Positions 35,601 through 46,657 of a stretch of 64,000 nt of DNA are shown here, one piece after another. The position numbers and the translations under genes are program-made. Source of the DNA: Lineus longissimus (Eukaryota > Nemertea > Pilidiophora > Heteronemertea > Lineidae); assembly GCF_910592395.1 (NCBI RefSeq), contig NC_088314.1, forward strand, positions 5,642,001-5,706,000, written 5' to 3'. Under the pieces are notes generated by a model, which saw only the letters and a program-made list of their open reading frames with translations, did no database searches and had not been told where the DNA came from. Position 1 is the first letter of the stretch. Each line of letters begins with the position of its first letter.

Positions 35601-38600
35601 TCACACCCCTGAAACAGTCAAGACATTGAGATGAACGTCCAATAATCAAAGTAAGAGTTTAAGCACGAGAGGAGATTACTGATGAACATATTATTAGCCT
35701 CTGCATGACTGCACTTAGTTTAACATCAAACTTGAAGCCACAGGTCTGACTTACCATTTAAACTTGACAACATTGGTTGAAATCTGTTTCCATGTCCTTC
35801 CAAGGTCAGTTGAAAGATAGAGGTTCTAGAAAAAAAATGAGAAGATGACATCATAACACAGGCTATGTAAATGTGTGGGGGTTGCAGGCCTCGAAATTCG
35901 CTTTTAAAAGGGCCCTTCAGTTAGTTTGGTGAAAAAGAGCACACTTTAAATGGGAATCAATGAAAACAAAGTTGCCTTTGTGATGGAAGAATCTGAAGGG
36001 CATTGTGGCAACAGGTGAAGGCATCAGTGGCACAACAGGGGAGGGCATCAAAGGCAATTGCCTTTGATGCCTCCGATAAATCCGATCTCTGGTGTTGAAA
36101 TTTCGTTTTATTATCTGAAGAGCTCACAGGAGTAATATGCCTGCCAAAAAACGTCATTTAGCCATATAGCTATTTATCAAACCTGTTCAATACACTCACA
36201 GTGGAGTCCGCAGCCCGAGCCAACAACCATTCATCTTTCTTTGGATGCCAAACAAATGCATCTGCAAGGAGGAATGGGGCGGTATAGATGTTGAACTTGT
36301 GCCCACCATCATCAGTGATGTAGAGTGCAGTTGTTGAGGCCTGGTCGTGGCCAACCAAAATGATCTGGAAAAAAAGAGTGCAAAGCCACCTAAAGTATCA
36401 GCCCTAACAAGTATAGATCATCACTTGGCACTTATAATTAATATATGTAATAAAAGACTCAGCTTTACTTTCAAATTGTTCACAGTAGTCTTATTAAAGT
36501 CAAAGGTTCCCTCCAATGATATGTCATGCATCTTACAGCACAAATTTGCATAAGTAATCAAATTATCTTTAAAATCTCATACCTTTTTTTGACTGTTAGG
36601 TGATTTTTGGACACCATTTCCCTTCTTGATGTAAGCAGGGGCTTTGTTAACTTTGACTCTGTCGTCGATGTTTACAAAGTGGCCTCCATCATCGTCACTG
36701 AAGAATTACAAGGTTTACAAAGATTAAGAAAAAGATTTAAGTTCTGCTGGAAGTAATGCGTAATTTGGCCTGCACATACTCCATAACTAAAAACAAGAAT
36801 CGCACAGCCCTTCACATATACTTTTGTAACAATACAGTTAAGAATATCACAAGAGAGTGAAAAAATCCAATATTGTGTAATCTTTTGATTCAAAATAAGG
36901 TATATGTACAAATATGCATTTGAAACGGTGTCCATACACTATGATATTAGATTTAAGTTTTAAACCCATCTGTTATATTATGACAGATGGTTTAACCTAA
37001 TAATGCCTATTGATTTTTGGTGAATGAACACAGCTGCAATATATGTAGAATAATTCTTTATTTGTCTGCCAGAAAATGCACATTTGAAGAAAATAATTTC
37101 TTATATTGAAATGTAGCCAACCAACCACATAACCACATAATCAAATAAGTGCCAGTTATGATTGAGTTGCCATGTTATAATCTGTTTGATGTCACTGAGT
37201 ACCGTAGGCGTAATACTAAATCACAATAATTCTGTCAGAATTGAAATAACCCAAATTACTTTTAAATTGGGATACAAATACTATCACAAAGTCCTACATG
37301 TACACTCACCTGATATACACTGATGAAGGCTTGGCCAACATGCCAAGAAATTCTTCTGCCACCACCACAATAATGATTCTTTTCTGGAAACAAATATCAA
37401 ATACAGAGCATGTTACATGTACATGTAATTTAATTGAGAATGTTTAACACCAGCTGGCTGACACTACTGACAGTACAAAAGCCAAGGTACACTGTGCAAG
37501 TACATGTACACCTTGGGGAAAAAATACTGATATCAGTAATTTTCATACACAGCATATTAGGCACTGCCTATATCAACACGCACAATTTTCAGGGCTGTGG
37601 CCAGTCTTTTTATTTTTTGTTTTTTCGTACTTTATCGTTTGTTGAAGGGATTGCAAAACCTGCCTAAAGTTCTCCTGCAAAACACATCACATAGGCCTAC
37701 ATACCCAAATGTATCAGTAATAACTGTTCTTTCTATTGCTCTCAAATCAAACATAATACATGCAGCTACAACTAAGATAATCTTCCCTTATTCCATATAT
37801 CATCTACTTCAAGTTTTACCTATTATTTGAAGTACTGTGTGTTGTGACAAAATTAGGCAGATTGATGGACGCCAATACAAAAAGCCTATTTAATAGGCTT
37901 ATGTGTGGTGACAGACAATTGACAACTTTGTCCAGTGTATGTATTCATCTACATATACCTGCAGATCTGCAACAAACCAAGTCCTAAATTTTAGAATTAC
38001 ATGTGGAGATGCTTATTGATTTGGTAAGAAATGAACGCATGATCTGATCAGGAAGGTTGACTTAACTCCCATTGGGACTATAACACACCATGCCAAAACA
38101 GGTATCTAATCTAGGTTGTGCATAGAAAATCTGTCTATGTATTAGTTTTAATTAATCATCGAGATCAATTTTCCTGATTTTACGGGTACATGTACATGTA
38201 CTTCATGACTGCAGTGCAAAATAAAGTTTTCACCACATAATGGATAAAAAGAAATTGACCTGCTGAACCATCTCATTGCTTAAATTGATGGCCTAAATGT
38301 ATAATGATATGCTCATTGCTCATCACATGACCACAACAATGAAATGTGAATCATGGGACAAGGTTGAATCATCAAATCTATATAAAGCAGCCAGATGGCT
38401 GGAATTATTACATGACTGACATGCATAATGAAATCATCAAGGAAGTTTGAAAATCGTTATTTTCTTACATGTACATTGTACATGTAAGATTAGCGACATT
38501 TCCACATCCAAGTTGTGCATGTTTTATAAAGAAAGCTCCTTAACAAGATACCCACTAAGTGTGCAAAGAGCCAGGTCATGTAGATTTATTTATTTGAATG

Positions 38601-40243
38601 TTAATGAAGAGTTGTAATTCTTAATCCCTAGCCTACCCTACCCCCCCCCCCCCCCCCATTATAGGTGAATTTAAGTATACTCACATCAGCACTGTCCATG
38701 CCCCACACAATAGATAAACTGGTCTTTGTTTCATTTACAAAGGTGAACTGCAAAGGAAAAATATTAATTTAGCCATGCTTGCAATAAGATATTAGTATGT
38801 GTACACATATAAAATGATAGACACATGTACTGTGACAGAACAAAAGTAATGTTTTGTTTCCATTTTGAAGGCACTTGCATGAAACAAGAACTCCCCTTCA
38901 GAAGGTGTGTTTGCGGTTGTGTTGTTGGGGTTTGCAACTTGACCTACAGATTATGTAAAATGGTTTAAAATTTGATCACCAGACACTGATACATTGCCTA
39001 TTATGATCCTGTGGCCGGGCAAGTTCCATTACTTCAATGTCCGTTGATTGTTTGAATGCAATTCAAAGTTTATGCTTGGTGGCAAATATACAACAACATC
39101 CAACATTTACAGCCTGTGATGGACTTCATCTCCCTGACTTAAAAAGAGGGTTGCTACATGTAACCACATAAAAAAGGATCACAGTTTAGGTGCGAAATTC
39201 ACTTTCTGGGGCGTGCAGTCAACATAGAACCAAGCACTATAAGGTAATGATCACAAGATCCTAATACTAAGATTTCACCTTCATGAAGTCAATTGAACTT
39301 GGTAAAACCACAAATGTGGGAGACAAATTAGAATGACTTCTCCTGCCTGTAGGGTACATTGACGAAAAATCCATAAATTTACTTCTGACATTGCCATAAA
39401 GCCAATGTGACCCATTCTTCCAGGTGAAACACATGACTAATCAACCTGCAAACTTGGTCCAAATTGTCTAACGTTGCACAATATTGTATTTGTATTGCCA
39501 CATCGTGAGACGATTGAGCGTTATATCGCCACTTTTTACATGTTTAATGTGAATTAATGTCATCGATATAAAGCGGTAAAGCCAGTAGTGGTGATACAAT
39601 ATCACGAAATCGAAATGTTACCCATCACATACTGAGACATAGGCTCTGACAAAGTCACGAGTGTTGCAGTATGTGATTGTGACGCGTGACTGGCAAACAG
39701 GGTCACAACAGGGTGTAGGGACAGCAACGATCAAGTAAGGCCCAGATCATGCATGGCATAGACCCTTTGTCAGATACGGTGGCGTCTTTTACCGTGAAGA
39801 TCTATTGTAAAGATGGTTTGTTGGTCCGACCCTAGGAGGCTAGGTCAGGTGGTACCAGCATTTCTGGAAAATGGCCTTTTATTTCTGCTTGAAGATTATA
39901 AAGTGGCGAATGGCTGCTATTTGACCACATTAGCCAGACTTACGTTAGTCAGAAAACCGTCTTTGTGAGATTTCAGGGCGTCTTGAAAAGTGCTCTTTTC
40001 TTCCTTGCATTTTGCGTCGCTGGCATCATCACGACGAAATCTTTTTGAACGAGAAAACACTTGTGATTTCAAGTCTCTTTTATGTAATTTTAAAGGCACA
40101 TCTTGGCTCATGCCAAAGCCTAAAGTTGCTATAGTTTCTTTGGATAACCGGTCTGCAATTTCAGCGCTGATTTCATTGCAGGAGACGATAAATAGGAAGA
40201 AAATAAGCGTAATTCCAGAAAATTTTTGGTGTACGTTCGCCAT
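26626..40243 (-). CDS. SORT1: Sortilin (VPS10-domain sorting receptor)
   Basis: The 24 coding exons are 39944-40243, 38685-38747, 37310-37383, 36583-36697, 36200-36364, 35755-35825, 35538-35608, 34840-34973, 34483-34569, 34074-34134, 33555-33805, 32101-32203, 31677-31753, 31025-31301, 30459-30582, 30026-30100, 29766-29876, 29492-29621, 29033-29151, 28665-28779, 28373-28411, 28074-28100, 26921-27031 and 26626-26640. They total 904 residues with phases agreeing throughout. Exon 1 gives a signal peptide from MANVHQ and a propeptide with furin-type RSKR. Repeated Asp-box-like blades (STDGG, STDEG) form the VPS10 propeller, followed by the Cys-rich 10CC region (exons 14-18), one membrane segment (exon 19), a YSML motif (exon 20) and the tail end YHDDSDDDMLE, like the acidic dileucine signal of mammalian sortilin. 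It sorts cargo between Golgi, endosome and lysosome. The start is the ATG at 40243; the frame is open a little upstream. Confidence 0.95.
36044..36071. repeat. Perfect 28-bp palindrome in a sortilin intron
   Basis: GGCATCAAAGGCAA is followed directly by its exact reverse complement with no spacer. It lies between sortilin exons 5 and 6. A related GGCATCAGTGG lies about 25 bp to the left. Confidence 0.85.
38641..38657. repeat. Poly-C run in sortilin intron 2
   Basis: A run of 17 C residues lies about 30 bp beyond the exon 2 donor (poly-G on the coding strand). Confidence 0.9.
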
Positions 40244-40933
40244 TTTGTTACGAGTGTACATCACGTGACGCACTGCTAATTGTTGCTGTCTCAAATTGTA
40301 AAACAATTATTTCACCTCCACCTAAACCGCCGTGTGATGGTCTTCGGTCATTTCGTTTGTGGACAACTCCTCCGGAACGCAGAACCGCTTAGACTCCCTG
40401 GGCATCCCATTGCGTCATCCTAATTTAGTCTCCTTATGGGTAAGGAACGAGGCCGGTCCACTGCGTCAGGAGTGTAGAACCGCTGGACGGAGAGCACTGC
40501 ATCTTTCAGGGGTGATAAGTGATAGGCCTATGTATATGTTGAAGCTGTGCATATGGGGTTGATTTTTCAGTTTCGTAACCAAATTGCATTATAAATCACT
40601 GCTGGTTTTGCGTACTCCGTCTGCTCTATATACCTGGGCTGCTCTATATGCCTGGGCCTATATGTTATGCTGTGTTTGTTGCAGGACAACCACTCTTTGT
40701 ATAGAATGTATCATGACCTATATATATCTAAGCAAATAAGTGTGCCTGAGATCTTCAACGACTACGTTTGCCAGTTCTCTATCTCAGACCTCAACCAGAC
40801 TTCGGATCTATAGAGTCGAAATATCACTATATGCATAGTAATGTATTGGATGCAGAATATCGAGTTCATTTCGAGAAATAGGACGTCGACTATGAATTTG
40901 TTCCTCAAGGAGTCAGATTTATAGGTCGACAAG
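40244..40933. other. Region upstream of sortilin
   Basis: This lies between the sortilin ATG on the minus strand and a candidate plus-strand exon at 40934. It probably contains the sortilin 5' UTR and promoter. No gene or clear promoter motif could be assigned. Confidence 0.4.
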
Positions 40934-41084
40934 ATGGGATTTGGTTCCAAGGAATCCCAGTATTTCTTAGCAGCTGAGCTCATATTTCTTTCGGTGCCAG
41001 TTTGCTTCGCCGTGGTCTTCCTGTGCCATTGGAAAACTGGACAACAGGATCTGTCAATTTTCTTCACGAATTATGTTATTGAAG
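40934..41084 (+). CDS. Candidate first exon of an unidentified membrane protein
   Basis: An ATG opens a frame of 50 codons ending at a consensus donor, GAAG|GTAAGC, in phase 1. The peptide contains one hydrophobic segment of about 20 residues (near 13-32, with LIFLSVPVCFAVVFL) flanked by charged residues. I do not recognise the family. The link with the downstream exons at 42653-43628 is not proven. The phases do not match directly, so another exon would be needed. Confidence 0.35.
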
Positions 41085-42652
41085 GTAAGCTCTCAATGTC
41101 CCGAGTCAAGGGAAAGCCCCAAATCAAATATGAAAGCTGACTCAGCTCTGAGAACATTTTGGTTCGCTCATTCATATCCTTTCGCATGTCTCTCCATAAT
41201 ATTGACGGGATTAGTAGTGACTTGTCAACATTCTTCCGCACAGAGAAAACATCCCTCTTTACTGAGAGAAAAAAAGAGAACAACCAAGGGGAAGGGAAGC
41301 CTGTCTCTCCCCAGAAAGATGGGTCACACACTTTCGTGATTGGTGCTGGAAGAATGACATCGTTTAGTATCGGAGATGTCGCCGCGACGCAGTCGCATCC
41401 TCGGCATTTTTCCTCTTTTTTCCTTTTTTCGCATCCTCAGCATTTTCTGGATGGGTAACATATGACACTCCGGCCCGGACACAGCATCCTGAGGAAATCG
41501 GGATGTGACACAGTGGATCGACCTCGCCCGTATACCTCTTACGAACGAAGATGTTAATGATGACGAATGAACCGCCTCGGGACTTTACATAGTTTCCTGT
41601 TATGGTTCTTTGCCCTTGTACCAAAGCACTTGATACTCGGCATTCTAAATAATGTTAGACCCTTCCAATATCTCCTGTTGCCATCTGTTGGTGTTGGTTG
41701 AAAGCACAAATATCAGGAATATCACATCAAAAGAATCATTTAATTTATGAAGACAATGTCACTTTTCAAATCTAGATACATGAGTAAAATATTTCACTGA
41801 ACATTTTTCCTAAGGGTAGGCCCCCTACACCAACAGCTGACACTTTCTCAACCCCAAGACTTGACAAGAGTGTTTCGAAAAGAATGTCTTGAAATCTTTT
41901 TCTAAAAATCTTCATATCCCGCGTTTGAACAACTTTTCTAGCTCACAACTTGACTCCGGGCTCCTTCCTCATTCTAAGGATCGTACTCGACCTTATCAAT
42001 ATCAGAGCTCTTCAGCTATCTTTCAGTGGTGTTAGGATCAGAAAAGTCAAGTCGAGTTGATGCTAAATAGGTTGACGCTTTCTTATACAAACCCGATTCA
42101 GAAAACTGCTCCTGGAACCAATGACCGAACCCAGATGAAATAATCGCTGCATTAGGATTGGGGCGATGGTTCGATGAGGCTCAGACTCCTACACTGATGC
42201 TATTAAGTGTCAGCGTATAAGCGTTGGCGTTAAAGGGCAAAACTCCCAAGAAATATTTTGTTTAGTATTTCTAATAACGAAAATTGTTCCATGCAGGGAA
42301 ACGGTTGTTAGCTGTCGGGCTATGTCACCGTAAAATCGTGAAACTCCCGCCGCGGTAATGTTGTCCGCAGAACCTTCATCTAACAAAACTGTTTCCATGA
42401 GAAATTGCGACCGTTGTCTTTCAAAAGTCTCGCCTCTTGTGGGAAATCTGAGAGATATTCTTCGGTAGAATTAAAACTTATATCATTGGTTTGTAAAGCT
42501 TTGCGCGTAATCCGTCATCGATGACGAGTAGGCGGCCAACGATTCTTGCACCAAGAATCTGACATGAGACGCTACAATATCCATTCCGCGCTAACAAAGG
42601 AACTTACGTGTTTCGATAATGGGCGTATGTTTATCTGAATTCGAATTTTCAG
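41085..42652. other. No supported feature
   Basis: Several short frames exist on both strands, none with a recognisable domain. A pyrimidine-rich acceptor-like tract lies at about 41405-41440, but no convincing exon follows it. Confidence 0.4.
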
Positions 42653-42793
42653 ATATGGTCAACTCCTCAACGTTTGTGGCGAAAAAACCTCTGATCACAC
42701 CTTAAACACAGCATTAGAGGACACTGTGGCTAAGCTGAAGCGGGATTTATCCCTCATTGACTATACCACTGCTGAGAGCAGAACCCTGGGTAG
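42653..42793 (+). CDS. Candidate internal exon of an unidentified gene
   Basis: An acceptor (ATTTTCAG) precedes a frame rich in charged residues with helical, coiled-coil-like character (about 46 residues, including VAKLKRDLSLIDY). Two donors are possible: CTGG|GTAGGT ending at 42789, and GGTAG|GTTTTC ending at 42793. Only the weaker, second donor matches the phase of the next exon at 43082. No family recognised. Confidence 0.35.
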
Positions 42794-43081
42794 GTTTTCG
42801 GTCAAAAATGTGTTGCGCATCTTTTAAAAAGTCACCCAATGCTTCACCCGTTTTTGAAGTACCAATTCGAACTATTTCATTAGTAGATTCACAAGACGTA
42901 TACGTTGTCCTTCTTCTGGCACCCAAAATAGAGACAAACAGTGAAACGTCTGCACCGGATCCAGAACATAAGTATACGCGCTATTGTTCAAAGTGGGGAC
43001 GTTATCGTAGACTAATTTTTTACATTCAAAGATTCCCTTTCAAATTTGTAACTTATATATTTGGTATTTAAGGCACATCAG

Positions 43082-43163
43082 AAACGGAATCTCCTTTTCC
43101 TCGAACTCTAGAAGTGCCATCCTAAGTGACCAGACATGTCTGTCTGAAGAACAGAAGACAATG
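43082..43163 (+). CDS. Candidate internal exon of an unidentified gene
   Basis: The exon lies between an acceptor (CACATCAG) and a donor (ATG|GTGAGG) and is open in one frame, Ser-rich. It ends in phase 0, which matches the following exon at 43503. No family recognised. Confidence 0.35.
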
Positions 43164-43502
43164 GTGAGGTTAACCTGAAACACCCAGTCACAATCACTAT
43201 TAAATAGATCGTTCTCGACGCAACAGTCAGCTATAAAAATACATTTCGAATGCGTAGTTTATCAAACCATATTCGCCGTTTTTCACTATCATTACAAATT
43301 ACTGTCGTAAGCAGACTACGATATTTGCCGATTTCAATAAATTTCGCATGAAAAACCGCTCGCGACCGTGACGTGTGGCGACAGCTAATACGACAATTTA
43401 TTTTTTGAGTCATTACCATTCAAGTTTTACCTCGAGTCCACTCATAACACTATTCATGGTTTTGATTCATAGTTTAGTCACTTTCAACTTTTTTTCCTTC
43501 AG

Positions 43503-43628
43503 TTTGACGCCGACCAGCAAATATACAATGAGGGATCTTCGCATTCAACGTCGAATGCAGTAAATGAAGGTCATGGAGACGCGACCTGGGGCCTTCTTGG
43601 AGCTGAAGTTACGGATCCTTCGCAATAG
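43503..43628 (+). CDS. Candidate terminal exon of an unidentified gene
   Basis: A strong polypyrimidine tract and acceptor (TTTTTTTCCTTCAG) precede 41 codons of acidic, hydrophilic sequence starting FDADQQIYNEG and ending in TAG at 43626-43628. It reads naturally as a C-terminal tail. It joins in frame to the exon at 43082-43163. The product is unknown. Confidence 0.4.
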   Translation, partial: FDADQQIYNEGSSHSTSNAVNEGHGDATWGLLGAEVTDPSQ

Positions 43629-45427
43629 CCCGAAGACGAGCAACGCTCAGTTCAAGTCACTCACCCAGGGTGCTCAGGGATGAAAAGCAATTGGAATTAA
43701 TGATGAGACAGGCTCAGTAACTGTGGTACTGAAATATGGAAAAATATGGTACTGAAGTTTTTGAGCGCTAACTCAGTATACGGGGCATTGATACTTTTAT
43801 ACGGACGACGACGACGACATTGATACGGACGACGAAGTATTTAACTGTTCTTCATCCACGACCTTTTTTGAAAATTCGCCCAAAATGTGTATATCAGTGA
43901 AAACATCAATGAATTGATATTTACTCTAGTTTCATCGATCTAAGACCCGCTGATTGATTACTACAAACTCGAAACCAAGGCCAAGCGTGTACAACATGGT
44001 GTCGACAACCCTCTGTCTATGCAAAGTTAACATGTTGCATGGCATCGAACGACCATGTGCATAATACTCGATGCAGAACCGGTCTCAGATATGTGAAAAA
44101 AGTTCACTTTCGAATTTCAAACGAACGGGCGCCTTCTACTCAGTTTGTTGAAAGATTTGAAATTGAACTTCTATTCAAAATTTCTAATTACGTTTCAAAG
44201 CCTTCTAGATGCGATTCAAATTTCACTTGCCGAGCTTCCATCCCAGAAATAGAGGCTGGCATCTTGGGCCTTCGTTATTTCGCCTCTATGTACTCTTTAC
44301 CATCGTAAAACCAGTCAGGCAAGGATCCCAAACTGCGAGATGTCACCACAACAAGCAATACATTTTCTCTCGACCCCGCCGATTCGTTTTCCGCCTTGTC
44401 TAGGCCAGCTGGGATCCTGACGGTACTCGCGCTTATAATCCGCGTCATTGCGGGGGAGGCTGAGATGCTCGACCGTGATACCAATGGTCGATGATAAAAA
44501 GAAAAGCGACCCTTTGCCTCCTTGGACTATACAGGCGTCTTGCTGACTTCAAGCTCTGACTGAAAGTAATATTTATTTAGAAGGTGTTGATGGAAAAAGG
44601 ACATTTGTAATATATTGATTCTGATGTGATAGTTGATGTTGGCGAAAAGGTGGCCCGTAGGCACAGGGGTAGGGCAAGCACAAGCGCTGGGATGTTTTTG
44701 TTACTCCTCGTTTGTTTGGGATTCAGATGGTGAAAACTACTCGTTTTTGTGATTCGTGAACATGATTCGTGTGGAGTTAGGATGGTAACTGTTAAAAAGG
44801 ATATCAAAATAGTTTAGGAAGGATCTACACGGTGTCTGTCAATATCGTATGAGGTTTTCCTCATTTGAAGTCTTGCAACAACCGTTAGCAATAATCATTT
44901 GGTTCATTTCTTCGCATTGTAACGTAAATGTCAGCAAGTGCGTGGAATGTTTCTATAAGGCTAAATTATACCGAGTTTTATTATATGCGACCTGTTAGAG
45001 TTATGTTATTGCCAAAGGCGTTTACATTTTGATTCCAGTGACGGTTCAAAATTCGCCTTATCCTGCCTGATATGCCTAGTTTTACTTCATTTTAAATTGG
45101 ATTGGTTTCTTTATTTTTGTTCTGTTGTTTTATTAATTTCTTCTTCATGAAAATCGCCAATGTGCGCCTCGATTATTAAATAATGGTAATATTAAGCCAA
45201 GTGACTGTTCCTGGTTTATGGCCTTTGAAGGAAGAAGTTTCTAGCATAATTTGCAGAACCATCGCAAAGTAACCGATTATTGAACGCTGAACGATGACAA
45301 TACCTTATTTACTTGGGTAAGACACGTTGCTCTTGCACACTAATGTCGGGAACATTACAAAGAGGAACTTTGAGTTGAGTTATAATCCTTTTTTTAAAAA
45401 TAACACAGCCTTCTTTGAAAACGCACT
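43629..45427. other. Intergenic region without a supported gene
   Basis: Short frames only. A (GAC)n-like patch lies near 43805-43833. The last few hundred bases should contain the promoter of the downstream protease gene. Confidence 0.45.
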
Positions 45428-46657
45428 ATGCAGTTGCTACGTTTGATTCTCAGTCTTGGTGTTTGCAAGTCGGCACTCACTGCTGAAATTCATTCAAAGG
45501 TCGAGAAATCGCTAATTTTGTCATTGCTCAATCATGGAAATTTGCAGGGGACTGCTTCAGATGGAAATATTGATATGAATGTGTTCGTAGGTAAAAGATC
45601 TCACGGGAATTACGGAATTCAAAGTGGCGCATCACATGACGAGTCTTCGAGATGCGCAACGAGTAAGTACGAAACGTTTCATCGGCAACTGACGAAATTG
45701 CTCGATATTCAGTCCAGGCTAAATAAGAATAGACATGCAACACTTCAGCTAATGGCTAAGCGTACGATTATCGAGTCATCTGCTGAATCTGACCGGCTAA
45801 CATTTTACGAAATATACAAATATTTGCCGCGATATTGCTTGTTCTTGCCGGGATTGCACTCGTGTAAAGTGATGCTCCAAAACCGCTGGATATGGATAGA
45901 GTCGAGATCATTAAAGAGTGGTGCTAAGTTGCCGCCGCACCAGAGTACAGACAATCTACGTCAAAGACATTCATTTCTCGCGAGCATTGTAAGAATTGGT
46001 GACGGGTGTACGGGAACATTGCTGACTTCTCAATATGTCTTGACTGCTGCCCATTGCATACACGATGGGAGGAATTATATGCGCCATCTCAGCCAAGTCA
46101 AGGTTGGGGTTCCTGGCAATGTTGGCTTCCGCCTCCACTACATCTCCGACGTATTCATACCAAAACAGTGGTTATACTTGAACAATAGAACGGACGGAAT
46201 ACGCGCCATGTATGACTTTGCAGTTTTGCATCTACAACTTCCGGTGAGTGGAAGTAAATTTTATCTGCGGCTGTTTGTCACGACTCCCGCTGTCCCTTCA
46301 AGGGTATTTTTTATTGGGTTTGCTGGTTACCCCGTCTATCATACTGAGATGTGGCAGTCATCTTGTATTGTTGGACCATTTTCCGTTCTCCATAGCAACC
46401 TCATATTCAGTAACTGTCATTCTAAACGTGGTATGTCTGGGGCTGCCGCCTACGTTGAGGACAGAGTTCATGGTCGCCGTATCATTGGCGTAGTGTCCAA
46501 CATGACACCGGCACGAGACAACGGACAAAATAGCAAGGCTAACAACTACAGCGTGATAATGAAATTCACGTGGTTGAAACTGGTAGAGATCTGTAAATTT
46601 ATGGGTGAAATCGCTGTGAAGGAAAGACTATGTCCCGAATTGGCGGCGATTCGTTAA
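45428..46657 (+). CDS. Secreted PRSS23/PRSS35-like trypsin-fold serine protease
   Basis: A single uninterrupted exon encodes 409 residues from the ATG at 45428. The N-terminus (LLRLILSLGVCKSALT) looks like a signal peptide. A long pro-region follows up to about residue 185. The chymotrypsin-fold catalytic region then shows His in LTAAHCIHDG (about 209), Asp in YDFAVLHL (about 263) and Ser in RGMSGAAAY (about 337). The order and the AAHCIHDG stretch match the PRSS23/PRSS35 subgroup of family S1. Vertebrate PRSS23 is about 383 residues. PRSS35 has lost the catalytic Ser, but this protein keeps it. The residue before it is Met (GMSG) instead of the usual Asp (GDSG). An intronless coding region is also usual for this subgroup. 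Likely extracellular; substrate unknown. Confidence 0.88.
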   Translation: MQLLRLILSLGVCKSALTAEIHSKVEKSLILSLLNHGNLQGTASDGNIDMNVFVGKRSHGNYGIQSGASHDESSRCATSKYETFHRQLTKLLDIQSRLNKNRHATLQLMAKRTIIESSAESDRLTFYEIYKYLPRYCLFLPGLHSCKVMLQNRWIWIESRSLKSGAKLPPHQSTDNLRQRHSFLASIVRIGDGCTGTLLTSQYVLTAAHCIHDGRNYMRHLSQVKVGVPGNVGFRLHYISDVFIPKQWLYLNNRTDGIRAMYDFAVLHLQLPVSGSKFYLRLFVTTPAVPSRVFFIGFAGYPVYHTEMWQSSCIVGPFSVLHSNLIFSNCHSKRGMSGAAAYVEDRVHGRRIIGVVSNMTPARDNGQNSKANNYSVIMKFTWLKLVEICKFMGEIAVKERLCPELAAIR

